Below are positions 43,695-51,907 of a stretch of 64,000 bases of DNA, in pieces. Where the stretch lies: assembly GCA_034432755.1 (NCBI GenBank), contig DAOUBQ010000056.1, positions 1 through 64,000 on the forward strand, in the 5' to 3' direction. The stretch comes from UBA5195 sp034432755. GTDB taxonomy: Bacteria; Chloroflexota; Anaerolineae; Anaerolineales; Villigracilaceae. Each line of letters starts with the position of its first letter. Within the stretch, counting starts at the first letter, position 1. A model generated the notes under the pieces. The model ran no database searches. It was not told where the DNA came from and was given only the letters and a program-made list of their open reading frames with translations. The translations under genes were made by a program, and so were the position numbers.

Positions 43695-44702
43695 TTAGTT
43701 TCCGTCCAGTTTCAGGCTGAGGCTCAGTCGCTGGTGGGCAGAGTCGATGTGCAGGATGCGAACGTTGACTTTCTGACCGTCCTTGTAGGCTTCACGCGGC
43801 GGTGGCGCATTGGGGGGCATTTGGGAGATATGAACCAGGCCCTCCAATCCTTCCTCCAGCCGGGCAAAGACTCCGTAAGATGCAACGGTGGTGATGGTCG
43901 CCTGAACAATGTCATTGATAGAATATCGAAGATGAACTGTTTCCCAGGGATTTGGCTGGAGCCGCTTCAGGCTGAGGGCAATCCGGCATCGTTCAGGCAG
44001 GATGTCAATGACCTGCACGTTGACGCGCTGCCCCAACTGGACGATGTGCTCCGGGTGGATGACCCGTCCCCACGAAAGTTCGGAGATGTGGATGAGTCCC
44101 TCCACCCCACCCAGGTCAATGAACACGCCAAAGTCAGTGATATTGGTGACTTCGCCGCTGACAATTTCTCCCGGGTGCAGGTGAGAGAACAAATGGGCGC
44201 GGCGGCCAGCCCCGGCGCGGGCGGCGCGTTCCGAAAAGACCACCCGGCTTTCATCGGGAACGCACTCGATGACTTTGAGGCTGAGTTGCCTGCCGATGTA
44301 ACCAGCCAGGAATTTTTCGCGCTGCGCATCGGCCTGGCAGGTCATCTCCACCAGGTGCGAATAGGGAACAAAGCCCGAAAGCTGAGCGCCCTCCACCAGC
44401 AAGCCGCCCCGGTTGTAACCAGATACCGTCAACGTGACTACCTGGTCTTGCTTGTAAACCAATTCGGCATAAGCCCAATCCACCGCCAGGGACTCGGATG
44501 GCGTGGCTGCCGGTTCGGCCTGTGCAACGACCTGGGGCCGGGGCATAGGTTGGGGCTGCGGGGCGTCTTCCAATTCGAATGACCCCCACCGGGGCCGCTG
44601 AGAAGATGAAAAGCGTTCTTCGTCAGACAGGACAGATTCCCACCACCCCTCGTCGCGGGTCTCTTCTGGCAATTCAAGACGGGTTTTGGTTGCAAATACC
44701 AT
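43695..44702 (-). CDS. S1 RNA-binding domain protein (RpsA-like, three S1 units)
   Basis: A 335-residue RNA-binding protein. An acidic, disordered N-terminus (to about 70) precedes three S1 domains: the first is divergent (VSGYNRGGLLVEG ... GFVPYSHL), the second canonical (GEVTNITDFGVFIDLGGVEGLIHISELSW), and the third canonical (VASYGVFARLEEGLEGLVHISQM). It is shorter than the six-domain ribosomal protein S1 of proteobacteria but like the short forms of Gram-positives. The start is the ATG at 44702 with AAGGA five bases upstream. A TTG at 44717 is less likely because the AGGAGG box abuts it. The ribosome binding region lies in the end of the 7TM gene. Confidence 0.85.
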   Translation of the reverse strand: MVFATKTRLELPEETRDEGWWESVLSDEERFSSSQRPRWGSFELEDAPQPQPMPRPQVVAQAEPAATPSESLAVDWAYAELVYKQDQVVTLTVSGYNRGGLLVEGAQLSGFVPYSHLVEMTCQADAQREKFLAGYIGRQLSLKVIECVPDESRVVFSERAARAGAGRRAHLFSHLHPGEIVSGEVTNITDFGVFIDLGGVEGLIHISELSWGRVIHPEHIVQLGQRVNVQVIDILPERCRIALSLKRLQPNPWETVHLRYSINDIVQATITTVASYGVFARLEEGLEGLVHISQMPPNAPPPREAYKDGQKVNVRILHIDSAHQRLSLSLKLDGN

Positions 44703-44713
44703 TAATTCCTTTT

Positions 44714-46636
44714 TCAACCTCCTTCTAGGGAGTTTAGCTGAGATTCCATTTCAAGAATGGCCTTTGCCACGATTTCTACGGCTACGCGCTGCTTGCGGTA
44801 CAGGTCGGCCTCCGACATAGCCAGGCGGCTGGCAACTTCACGTACTTTGCGGCCCTCGATGAATTTCAGGTCAAGGATATTGTATAAAATCCATTCGGTC
44901 GTGAAGCGGCGCTCGCCTTCGGGGCGTACCTGTTCGACGGCTTTCTTCAGGATGGCGCGCAGGGCGTTTGGCATGTTGCCGTCGTATTCTTCCCGTGCGG
45001 TCTCTTGCACGATGCGCAGGCTCATCAACGGGGACTCGGTCAGTTTGGGGCCGCCCCAGTAGTGGTTAAGGGCTTCGCGCACCCATTCTGCCACATCCGG
45101 CGAGGGAGGAAAGTCTTCAGTCAGGGCAGTCGCCGCGTCAAAACGACCCATCGCGCGAATGCGTTGTATGATCTCAACCTGGGGTTCCATCTCTTCAAGC
45201 GAGCGGAAGATGCGCTGCTGCAACCGCCGGTCTTCGAGCGCCATCGCCGCCCGGTCAGCCAATAACCAGAGGGCGTGACGCTGGTCGGCTTCGAGGGCTT
45301 TCTGTCCTGAGTTGCGCGCCACCCCTAACAAGCCAATCACCGGCGGAGTCTGGTCGAAATCCATGTCGCGGGTGCGGCGGGCGCGCAGGGGCAAAATCCA
45401 GTAATCGTTCCACAAAAATTCGTCGCGCCCGGTTTCTTCCTTCACGACTTCTAAAGCCTGAGACAGATTGCCTCTTTCTATCAAAGGCCGCCCGGCGGTA
45501 ATCAACAGAGAGAGTTCCGCGCCATCCAGGGCCGCGATGAGGGCCGAGGGCGATTGCATGTGGTCACGGACGGCAGCCAGGATGGCCTCCAGGAATTGGC
45601 GCAAGTCGCCTTGGGTGAGCAGGCGTTCTTCGATATTTTGCAAGAAACTCAACTCGGCCTTGTCGCCGCCCAAGAACATCGCCCGCTCCCATATCGGAGA
45701 AAAAATCGTGATGAAATGCTCCATCAGCAAAATCGTTGCTACAACTGCCACCGGAACAAAGGCGTTGTACGTAAAACCAAACAACTCGCCACCCCGCCGC
45801 ACCAGCGTCAGGACGGCCAGCGCCAGGGAAGCGGTGACCGGCCCACGCATAATCCACTTAAACAGGCGGCTTTTGACCACCCGGTCGGGCCAAGAAACGC
45901 CAAAAAACGCCACCGCGTAGGCCATGACGACAATCAAGACGCCAACGGCGAGGTTAATCAGGGTAGAGATGCTCCAGAAAGCAAGGGGGTATTGTTCGGC
46001 CAGACTGTAACCGAACAGCAAGTAGGGATAAGAGCCAAGCGCGGGCGCGGTTGCCCCAGCCATGAGATAGAACATGCGGCGGCGGCCCGAGCGCGTTAAC
46101 ATCCGCTGATAAGCACGGATGAAGTTAATACCCGCCACCAGCATGGCAAGTAGATAGTAAAATGTAAAAATCTCAGTCCAGATTGTGCGGCTGAGGTAGG
46201 GGGCTGCGCGGGCCGATTCGACCAAGGGGCCGACCAATTCCCCCATCATCAGTATCCCCAGGAATACGGTCGAGACGAGGTACAACGCGCGCACCGCCAG
46301 ACGCCGCCGCCCGCGCGAGGGCCGCCCAGCCGTGACCAGGAGGGCATCGGACAAGTGAATATAGGCGGCAGGCAGGAAGACAATCCCCAGCCATTGCAGG
46401 CGCAGGAACAACTCCACCAGTTCGGGCGTTTCAACCGCGCTCTGGATTGCTTCAGCAGTGAAGATAACAACCACCGAAAGCAGGATAATGGCAAACGAGC
46501 GCGCGACCCGGTCGCGCAGGTTGAACGTCAACGCATAGATAAGTAAAGAAAAAGCGGTGATGGCAATCCCCGCCGTGAGAATCTGGTTAAGTGTTTTGAC
46601 CCCCGCCAGAAAACCATCCAGCCAACCGCTAAGCAT
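44714..46636 (-). CDS. 7TM-GAF membrane regulator with C-terminal HTH-like tail
   Basis: A 640-residue protein. Residues about 10-310 have eight to nine hydrophobic helices in the pattern of histidine-kinase N-terminal 7TM domains (LQWLGIVFLPAAYIHL and TFYYLLAMLVAGINFIRAY). A GAF-like region follows (about 335-490, ending LLADRAAMALEDRRLQQRIF). The C-terminal 150 residues are helical and end in WILYNILDLKFIEGRKVREV with SRLAMSEADLYRKQRVAVEI, a helix-turn-helix-like segment. No DHp or ATPase domain is present, so it is not a kinase. The HTH-like tail on a membrane sensor suggests membrane-tethered transcription control or docking. It is co-transcribed with the S1 protein gene. Confidence 0.78.
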   Translation of the reverse strand: MLSGWLDGFLAGVKTLNQILTAGIAITAFSLLIYALTFNLRDRVARSFAIILLSVVVIFTAEAIQSAVETPELVELFLRLQWLGIVFLPAAYIHLSDALLVTAGRPSRGRRRLAVRALYLVSTVFLGILMMGELVGPLVESARAAPYLSRTIWTEIFTFYYLLAMLVAGINFIRAYQRMLTRSGRRRMFYLMAGATAPALGSYPYLLFGYSLAEQYPLAFWSISTLINLAVGVLIVVMAYAVAFFGVSWPDRVVKSRLFKWIMRGPVTASLALAVLTLVRRGGELFGFTYNAFVPVAVVATILLMEHFITIFSPIWERAMFLGGDKAELSFLQNIEERLLTQGDLRQFLEAILAAVRDHMQSPSALIAALDGAELSLLITAGRPLIERGNLSQALEVVKEETGRDEFLWNDYWILPLRARRTRDMDFDQTPPVIGLLGVARNSGQKALEADQRHALWLLADRAAMALEDRRLQQRIFRSLEEMEPQVEIIQRIRAMGRFDAATALTEDFPPSPDVAEWVREALNHYWGGPKLTESPLMSLRIVQETAREEYDGNMPNALRAILKKAVEQVRPEGERRFTTEWILYNILDLKFIEGRKVREVASRLAMSEADLYRKQRVAVEIVAKAILEMESQLNSLEGG

Positions 46637-46660
46637 CTCGACCTTCCAAACAATGAGGTT

Positions 46661-47194
46661 CTACAGCGAACGCGCGAAGAATAATGCTACATCTCTGGAG
46701 AAATAGTATTGGTCATTATACCCGCAGAATTCAAATCCGAGTTTATGAACCATGCGAATTGCGGGCGCGTTTTTTGACGGCGCTTCAATAATGACGCGCC
46801 GCAGGTCGCGCTGAATTCCCCAGGTTTCTACGGAGGCAATCAATTTGCGCGCCAATCCCTGCCGCCGCAAGGGACGCCCCACCACAATATCGGTAATCCA
46901 AACGGCATGTGGCACGAATTCAGCAGTAAAACGGATGTATGCTACTGCCTCCATGCCACTCATAGCACTGAACATGGGTCGGATATGCCAGGTGTCGGGC
47001 AATTCCTTCGCCGGGCGTGGGTGGTCGAGCCGGATCGTGCGCGGCAGGCGCACCTCCCGCAAGAACGCATCTACCTGGCCAGGTTCGCGGTGCAAATCTA
47101 ACTGCCAGACATAGTTGGTTTCGATGGAGTGGTCTAATGCTGCAAGCCGAGGCAGGTCAGTGGATACGGTATTGCGAATTTCAAATTCAGCCAT
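46661..47194 (-). CDS. GNAT-family N-acetyltransferase
   Basis: A 177-residue acetyl-CoA-dependent acyltransferase. The acetyl-CoA binding motif A appears as DIVVGRPLRRQGLARKLIAS (R-x-x-G-x-A), and the C-terminal IRMVHKLGFEFCGYNDQYY is the usual motif B strand. The substrate is unknown. It lies between the Ig-like membrane protein and the 7TM regulator on the same strand. Confidence 0.85.
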   Translation of the reverse strand: MAEFEIRNTVSTDLPRLAALDHSIETNYVWQLDLHREPGQVDAFLREVRLPRTIRLDHPRPAKELPDTWHIRPMFSAMSGMEAVAYIRFTAEFVPHAVWITDIVVGRPLRRQGLARKLIASVETWGIQRDLRRVIIEAPSKNAPAIRMVHKLGFEFCGYNDQYYFSRDVALFFARSL

Positions 47195-47200
47195 ACACTT

Positions 47201-47875
47201 TTAGGGGGCAAGCACGCGGATCGGAACAATGCAAGGCGGAAGGACTTCACCCAGGTTGTTCGTAACAACCAGACGAATCTGATAGTCTCCAGGGGTTAGA
47301 AGCGAAGTATCCCAGAGGTTCAGTTCTGAATCGGTTTTGTTTTGATTATCTGCGGCAATCGTCATCCAGGCATCGCTGCCGGTTGGCGCATACTCATATT
47401 TGAAGAAACCCAGGTCGGGAAAATTGACGGTCGCGCGCAAGGTAATTTTACCCTTCACCTCGTCACCTGGTTGAGGGAAGGTAAACATCAACTGGTCTGC
47501 AATGCAGCCAATGCTGCCGGGCGGGGGCGCGGGAGGAGCAGTTTGGCTGACGGAGGGAGTATCCGCCTGCAAAAAAGCGCCCGCAGCCTGAGTTAAACTC
47601 ACGGTAGGGGTGGCAAGAAGGGCCGAAGCAGGCAAATAGGGCGCCACAAACGTCACCAGGCAAAACTGGGAAAGGCCAATTAGAAGGAAAAGGATAAGAA
47701 GTGACCCGGAAATCCGCACACGCTGAAAAATCAGTTCCTTTTCCAGACTAAACACCGCCAAGCGCCACTCTGACCAGGCTACCAGCAAAGCACGCAATGA
47801 AATTAAAGCCCCGCCTCCCAATATCAGGTAGATGACGGTCTCATATTCCCTAAAGAATCGAAGCAAGGCTTCCAC
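47201..47875 (-). CDS. Membrane-anchored protein with extracytoplasmic Ig-like domain
   Basis: A 224-residue protein starting with GTG. Two hydrophobic helices (about residues 13-33 and 52-78) anchor it. A Thr/Pro/Ser-rich linker leads to an extracytoplasmic beta-sandwich (about 125-224) with LMFTFPQPGDEVKGKITLRA, FFKYEYAPTGSDAWMTI and DYQIRLVVTNNLGEVLPPC, the pattern of bacterial Ig-like domains. Two Cys (SIGCIAD and PPCIVP) could form a disulfide. The function is unknown. It follows the purine nucleoside phosphorylase gene by 12 bases. Confidence 0.75.
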   Translation of the reverse strand: MEALLRFFREYETVIYLILGGGALISLRALLVAWSEWRLAVFSLEKELIFQRVRISGSLLILFLLIGLSQFCLVTFVAPYLPASALLATPTVSLTQAAGAFLQADTPSVSQTAPPAPPPGSIGCIADQLMFTFPQPGDEVKGKITLRATVNFPDLGFFKYEYAPTGSDAWMTIAADNQNKTDSELNLWDTSLLTPGDYQIRLVVTNNLGEVLPPCIVPIRVLAP

Positions 47876-47887
47876 AGTGCTACCAGG

Positions 47888-48763
47888 TCATTTCGTCCGA
47901 GGCGCGAGGGGCTGTTTCTGTAGAACGCCGCGCAGGATAGATTCCAATTTCGGAACCATGACCTGGCCCGCTTCCAGCACCTCCTCATGCGAAGTGGGGG
48001 TATTGCCATCCAGATTGGCTTTGTTGCTGATTCCTGAAATGCCCAATACGCGGATTCCGCCATGCCGCGCGACAATGACTTCTGGAACGGTGGACATGCC
48101 AACCGCATCCGCGCCGACAGCGCGCAGGAAACGTAAATCGGCGGGTCCCTCGAAGGAGGGACCACTCAGGCCGACATATACGCCTTCATGGAGCAAAATG
48201 CCCCTTTCGCGGGCAGATTGGCGGGCAAGTTCCAACAAAGCCCGGTCATAAGCCTGGCTCATATCCGGGAAACGCACGCCCAGTTCGTCGAGGTTGGGGC
48301 CAATCAAGGGATTGAAGCCCATCATGCCAATCAGGTTCAGGTTATCGGTAATCAGCATCAAATCGCCGGGGGCATAAGCGGGGTTGATAGCTCCGGCGGC
48401 GTTGGTCACAATCAATATCTCGATTCCCAGGCGTTGAAGGACGCGCACCGGGAAAGTCACCTGAGACATGGAATACCCTTCATAGAAGTGGATACGCCCC
48501 TGCATCACCAGCACAACCTGGTCTTCTAACTTGCCAATCACCAGTCGTCCGGCGTGTCCCCAAACAGTGGAAGCCGGCCAATGCGGCAGGTCGTGGTAGG
48601 GGATAATATCGGCATTTTGCACGGAATCGGCCAGCCCGCCCAATCCTGAACCGAGGATAAGCGCAATTTTAGGCTGGTATTTTGTGCGGCCGCGAATTGC
48701 AGCGGCAGCGGCATCCATTTGTTCAAGCGTCATAAAAGGCTGATTCATCGTGTATTGATCCAT
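47888..48763 (-). CDS. punA: Purine-nucleoside phosphorylase
   Basis: Cytoplasmic enzyme of purine salvage that phosphorolyses (deoxy)guanosine and inosine. The 291-residue length fits the trimeric family. ILGSGLGGLAD, HAGRLVIG, QGRIHFYEGY, TNAAGAIN, VYVGLSGPSFEG and GMSTVPEV are all diagnostic, and N-Lys-Ala-Asn (SNKANLDG) near residue 260 contributes the base-binding Asn. Together with the Bmp-type importer, nucleoside hydrolase and PurB it supports an active nucleoside salvage route. A minus-strand TATAAT at 48843-48838 is a candidate -10. It is the first gene of the long minus-strand cluster. Confidence 0.95.
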   Translation of the reverse strand: MDQYTMNQPFMTLEQMDAAAAAIRGRTKYQPKIALILGSGLGGLADSVQNADIIPYHDLPHWPASTVWGHAGRLVIGKLEDQVVLVMQGRIHFYEGYSMSQVTFPVRVLQRLGIEILIVTNAAGAINPAYAPGDLMLITDNLNLIGMMGFNPLIGPNLDELGVRFPDMSQAYDRALLELARQSARERGILLHEGVYVGLSGPSFEGPADLRFLRAVGADAVGMSTVPEVIVARHGGIRVLGISGISNKANLDGNTPTSHEEVLEAGQVMVPKLESILRGVLQKQPLAPRTK

Positions 48764-48972
48764 TCTGAATTGGGAATATATGAAAAAGCGAAGAATATCG
48801 GGCTGCCCGCTTTACGCATGGCAAACATTGCTTAAAAATTATAACCCATCGCGCGAAGAATAATCGTTATTGCCTTGCTCCGGGCATTCTTTGCGCTCTT
48901 GGCGGTAAAAAACAACCACACTGGCAGAATTCAGCGGTTCGCGTTTTTTTCAAACCGCCCACGAGTAAGAGC
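48764..48972. other. Promoter region of punA, no gene
   Basis: The gap contains the candidate punA -10 box (TATAAT, minus strand, 48843-48838) and, around 48887-48920, a CGCAAAG-type repeat word (TCTTTGCGCTCTTGGCGGTAAAAAAC). I see no coding or structured RNA signal beyond that. Confidence 0.4.
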
Positions 48973-49148
48973 CTATCCGAAAAATATTCTTGCGCCATTC
49001 CGCCCGGACATTAATGTCCGGGCTATTCATCCAAAGCCGTCTGAAGACGGCTAAACCCAGACTGTTCAGTCCGCTTAAGCGGACTTTGTACTGGTAGCCC
49101 GGAGATTTATCTCCGGGCGCAACCGGCATGGCGCGAATTTTCGGATAG
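48973..49148. repeat. Hairpin-rich MITE-like element, copy B (well preserved)
   Basis: This 176-base element has terminal inverted repeats: CTATCCGAAAAATATTC-TTGCGCCA at the left, and TGGCGCGAATTTTCGGATAG at the right. Four short hairpins lie inside: GCCCGGACATT/AATGTCCGGGC at 49002-49023, AGCCGTC/GACGGCT at 49035-49052, AGTCCGCTT/AAGCGGACT at 49068-49085, and GCCCGGAG/CTCCGGGC at about 49097-49118. It has no open reading frame. A decayed copy is at 21751-21908. Confidence 0.8.
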
Positions 49149-49280
49149 ATTCTTGAACTTTGAATAGGGAATGGCCGGAATTTCAGGATAAGCCACGCAG
49201 AAAACATTCTTTTATCCTTCTATCCTGTGACATAAATTGGCGATTTCAGATTTCGAATCGCTGAAAGGGGGAAATTTTGG

Positions 49281-49309
49281 TTGACGCCCGCCAACGCGGA
49301 TGATAAAAT
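49281..49309 (+). promoter_or_regulatory. Strong sigma-70-type promoter of tRNA-Glu
   Basis: TTGACG (49281-49286), a 17-base spacer and TAAAAT (49304-49309) give a start near 49316, about 20 bases before the mature tRNA. This is the best promoter match in the window. Confidence 0.8.
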
Positions 49310-49336
49310 ACAGCCCGCTTATTTAAGCCGCCGCTA

Positions 49337-49409
49337 GCCCCCATCGTCTAGCGGCCCAGGACGGAGCCCTCTCAAGGCTCAAACAGGGGTTCGAGTCCCC
49401 TTGGGGGCA
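49337..49409 (+). tRNA. tRNA-Glu (anticodon CTC)
   Basis: A 73-base tRNA. Acceptor GCCCCCA pairs with TGGGGGC, discriminator A. The D arm is closed by G-T-C-T/G-G-A-C. The anticodon stem GAGCC/GGCTC carries loop CTCTCAA with anticodon CTC (49369-49371), reading GAG codons. The T arm is AGGGG-TTCGAGT-CCCCT. CCA is not encoded. A TTGACG/TAAAAT promoter lies upstream and a terminator downstream, so it is transcribed alone. Confidence 0.95.
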
Positions 49410-49414
49410 CTGCC

Positions 49415-49438
49415 AACCGCCCAAAAGCGGTTTTTTTT
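49415..49438 (+). terminator. Terminator of tRNA-Glu
   Basis: AACCGC (49415-49420) pairs with GCGGTT (49427-49432) around a six-base loop and runs into eight T. Confidence 0.8.
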
Positions 49439-49439
49439 A

Positions 49440-49861
49440 TTTTGGCTCTATCGTTTTTGCTGTGAAAACGAACCAAAACTTTTCTAACGATATTTTAGAT
49501 TTTTACCGCAAAGAACGCCAAGGTTGAAAGGGCATCTTTGCGCTCTTTGTGGGCTTGGCGGTGAATATCTGGCGTTTGCAGGCTTCCACCTGTTCCCGCT
49601 GGCGCTTGTGCTGTCAATACGCACGCGCTCCTCGTTCCAGTCGTACACCCACTTCACGCACGCCCAAACAACCTCGGTCAGTTCCGAGCCACCCCATGCA
49701 CTGTGCATCCAGGCAATCGGCAGCGGAATGTTACCCACGCATTCGGTCGTTACGGTCAGTTCACAGGATGATCGCATTTTTCAAATCTTGTTAAGAAGTG
49801 TACGAACCGAGAGTATAATTTTGTTGCCGCAAATCACCACGCGGGAAAAGGATGCCCCCTT
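49440..49861. other. Non-coding gap with CGCAAAG palindrome and kinase promoter
   Basis: 49501-49566 holds an imperfect palindrome of the CGCAAAG/CTTTGCG type (ACCGCAAAGAACGCCAAGG ... CTTGGCGGT). A minus-strand frame at 49777-49575 with a Trp-rich product (IPLPIAWMHSAWGGSELTEV) looks like a gene fragment but resembles no family I know and is cut by the repeat. TATAAT at 49814-49819 is the likely -10 of the kinase gene. Confidence 0.45.
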
Positions 49862-51745
49862 ATGGCTGAGTTCATCGGCAAATCCATCGGACGCTACCAC
49901 ATCCTCGAACAACTGGGCGAGGGCGGCATGGCGCTGGTCTTCAAAGCCTACGATACCCGCCTCGAGCGCGAAGTGGCCCTCAAGGTCATCCGGCGCGGCG
50001 CCTTCGCGCCCGAACTGCTCGAGGAAGTGCTGAAACGCTTCGAGCGCGAGGCCAAATCGCTGGCGCGCATGTCGCACCCCTCCATTGTCAAAGTCCACGA
50101 TTTCGGCGAACACGAAGGCGCGCCCTACTTGGTGCTGGAATACCTGCCCGGCGGCACCCTCAAACGCCTGCTCGGCAAGCCCCTGCCCTGGCGCGAGGCC
50201 GTGCGCCTGCTGCTGCCGGTGGCGCGCGGACTGGCCTATGCCCACGGGCGCGGCATCCTGCACCGCGACATCAAACCCGCCAACATCCTGATTACCGAAC
50301 ACGGCGAACCCATGCTTTCCGACTTCGGGATTGCCAAAATCCTGGAAGGCGAGCAGGCCACCTCGCTCACCAGTTCTGGCATGGCGGTCGGCACGCCCGA
50401 ATACATGGCCCCCGAACAATGGAAAGGCCAGACCCTCCCGCAATCGGACATTTACTCACTAGGCATCGTCCTCTATGAGATGGTCACGGGGCGCAAACCC
50501 TACAGCGCCGACACGCCCGCCGCCATTCTCATCAAACAGGCCACCGAAGCCCTGCCGCGCCCCTCCCAATTTGGCATCGAACTGCCCGAATCGGTCGAAT
50601 TCCTGCTCATCAAGGCCCTCGAAAAAGACCCCGCCTTCCGCTTCGAGGATATGAACGCTTTTGTGACCGCCCTGGAGGGACTGCTCGAAGTGGACACGCT
50701 CTATATCGGCAAGACGGCCTCCGCCCCTGTTGCCCCCCCGCCGAATCCTGCTCCCATTCCCCCAACCGTCTCCTGGCCTGCGGCCTCTTCCGCCGCGCCC
50801 CAAACGCCGACCCCGACTTCCCTCCCGGCCCAGGCCCCGTCCAGCCAGCCGCGCCTCTCGCAGACCGGCAGCCTCCCCAAACCGAAAACCGGATTCGGCT
50901 GGGTTGCAGGCGGCATGGGCGGCCTGGTCATCCTGTGCCTGGCCGCGCTGGTGGGTGGATTTTTTCTCTGGCGGATGACCTCGCCCCCGCTCGCCAACCG
51001 CCCTGCAGCGAACCAGCCTCCCGCCAGCCCTCCGCCGGACGGGTCATTCCCCGCCGAAGTCAGTGATACGCGCGGAGTCCGAATGCGGCTCGTACCGGGC
51101 GGCCCGTTCCAGATGGGCAACGGCCGGGACGAGCACACCGTTGAATTGCCGCCGTTCTACATTGACCAATACGAAGTCACCAACCGCCTGTATGCCGACT
51201 GCGTGCGTGACGGGGCCTGCCAGCGCCCGCAGCGGGTCAATTCCGCCACCCATCCGCGCTATTACGAAGCCGCCGATTTTGCCGATTCGCCGGTGGTGTG
51301 GGTCAACTGGGCAATGGCCTCCGCCTACTGCCAGTGGCGCGGCGCACGCTTGCCGACCGAAGCCGAGTGGGAGAAGGCCGCGCGCGGCAAAGAAGGCCGC
51401 ATGTATCCCTGGGGCGCGCGCATTGACCGCCGCCTGGCCAATTACGGCCTGCTCGAAGGCGACTTGCGGCCCGTGGGCAGTTACGCCGATGGGCAGAGCG
51501 CCTATGGCGTTTATGACCTGGCCGGCAACGCCTGGGAATGGGTCAGCAGCCTGAACCGTCCCTACCCCTACCGCCCCGACGATGGCCGCGAATCGATGAC
51601 CGAAATCGGCAAGCGCATCCTGCGGGGCGGCTCGTGGCGCAGCGAGCCACAGTTTGTGCGCGCTTTCTTCCGCTACGCAGCCGATCAAACCACCGCCGAC
51701 CTGGATATCGGCTTCCGCTGCGCTAATCTGGCGCCAAGGCCGTAA
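49862..51745 (+). CDS. Membrane Ser/Thr protein kinase fused to FGE/sulfatase-modifying-factor domain
   Basis: A 627-residue protein. The N-terminal Hanks-type kinase (about 10-270) has GEGGMALVFKA (glycine loop), ALKVI (Lys), HRDIKPANI (catalytic loop), DFGIAK and TPEYMAPEQW. A Pro/Thr-rich linker (about 285-335) and one membrane helix (VAGGMGGLVILCLAALVGGF, about 350-370) follow. The C-terminal extracytoplasmic domain (about 400-625) is of the formylglycine-generating-enzyme/SUMF1 fold: MRLVPGGPFQMG, IDQYEVTN, ARLPTEAEWEKAARG and NAWEWV. The Cys pair of true FGE enzymes is not evident, so it probably acts as a ligand-binding or scaffold domain for outside-in signalling. It is monocistronic. 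Confidence 0.9.
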   Translation: MAEFIGKSIGRYHILEQLGEGGMALVFKAYDTRLEREVALKVIRRGAFAPELLEEVLKRFEREAKSLARMSHPSIVKVHDFGEHEGAPYLVLEYLPGGTLKRLLGKPLPWREAVRLLLPVARGLAYAHGRGILHRDIKPANILITEHGEPMLSDFGIAKILEGEQATSLTSSGMAVGTPEYMAPEQWKGQTLPQSDIYSLGIVLYEMVTGRKPYSADTPAAILIKQATEALPRPSQFGIELPESVEFLLIKALEKDPAFRFEDMNAFVTALEGLLEVDTLYIGKTASAPVAPPPNPAPIPPTVSWPAASSAAPQTPTPTSLPAQAPSSQPRLSQTGSLPKPKTGFGWVAGGMGGLVILCLAALVGGFFLWRMTSPPLANRPAANQPPASPPPDGSFPAEVSDTRGVRMRLVPGGPFQMGNGRDEHTVELPPFYIDQYEVTNRLYADCVRDGACQRPQRVNSATHPRYYEAADFADSPVVWVNWAMASAYCQWRGARLPTEAEWEKAARGKEGRMYPWGARIDRRLANYGLLEGDLRPVGSYADGQSAYGVYDLAGNAWEWVSSLNRPYPYRPDDGRESMTEIGKRILRGGSWRSEPQFVRAFFRYAADQTTADLDIGFRCANLAPRP

Positions 51746-51837
51746 GTGAATTGTGCGAAAAACAGCGCCAACACAAACTTTGTTGCAATGGCGCCAGGGA
51801 AAGTGAAATCGAACTTGCTGAATCGTCAGGGATACAG

Positions 51838-51870
51838 GGGGCCCCTGCGCCAATTTGACACAGGGACCCC
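51838..51870. terminator. GC-rich hairpin between convergent genes
   Basis: GGGGCCCCTG (51838-51847) pairs with CAGGGACCCC (51861-51870) with one mismatch. It lies between the ends of the kinase gene and the glycosidase gene. No T-run follows on either strand, so termination is only inferred from position. Confidence 0.45.
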
Positions 51871-51907
51871 ACGAACCAAGAATGGAAAAACGCGTGAAGC
51901 AAATGGG

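Noticed and set aside
49484..49777. Minus-strand frame with a Trp-rich product (IPLPIAWMHSAWGGSELTEV)
   Set aside because: The first 65 residues look protein-like, but no family is recognised, and the rest is read from a CGCAAAG-type repeat. It may be a gene fragment, which I cannot support further.
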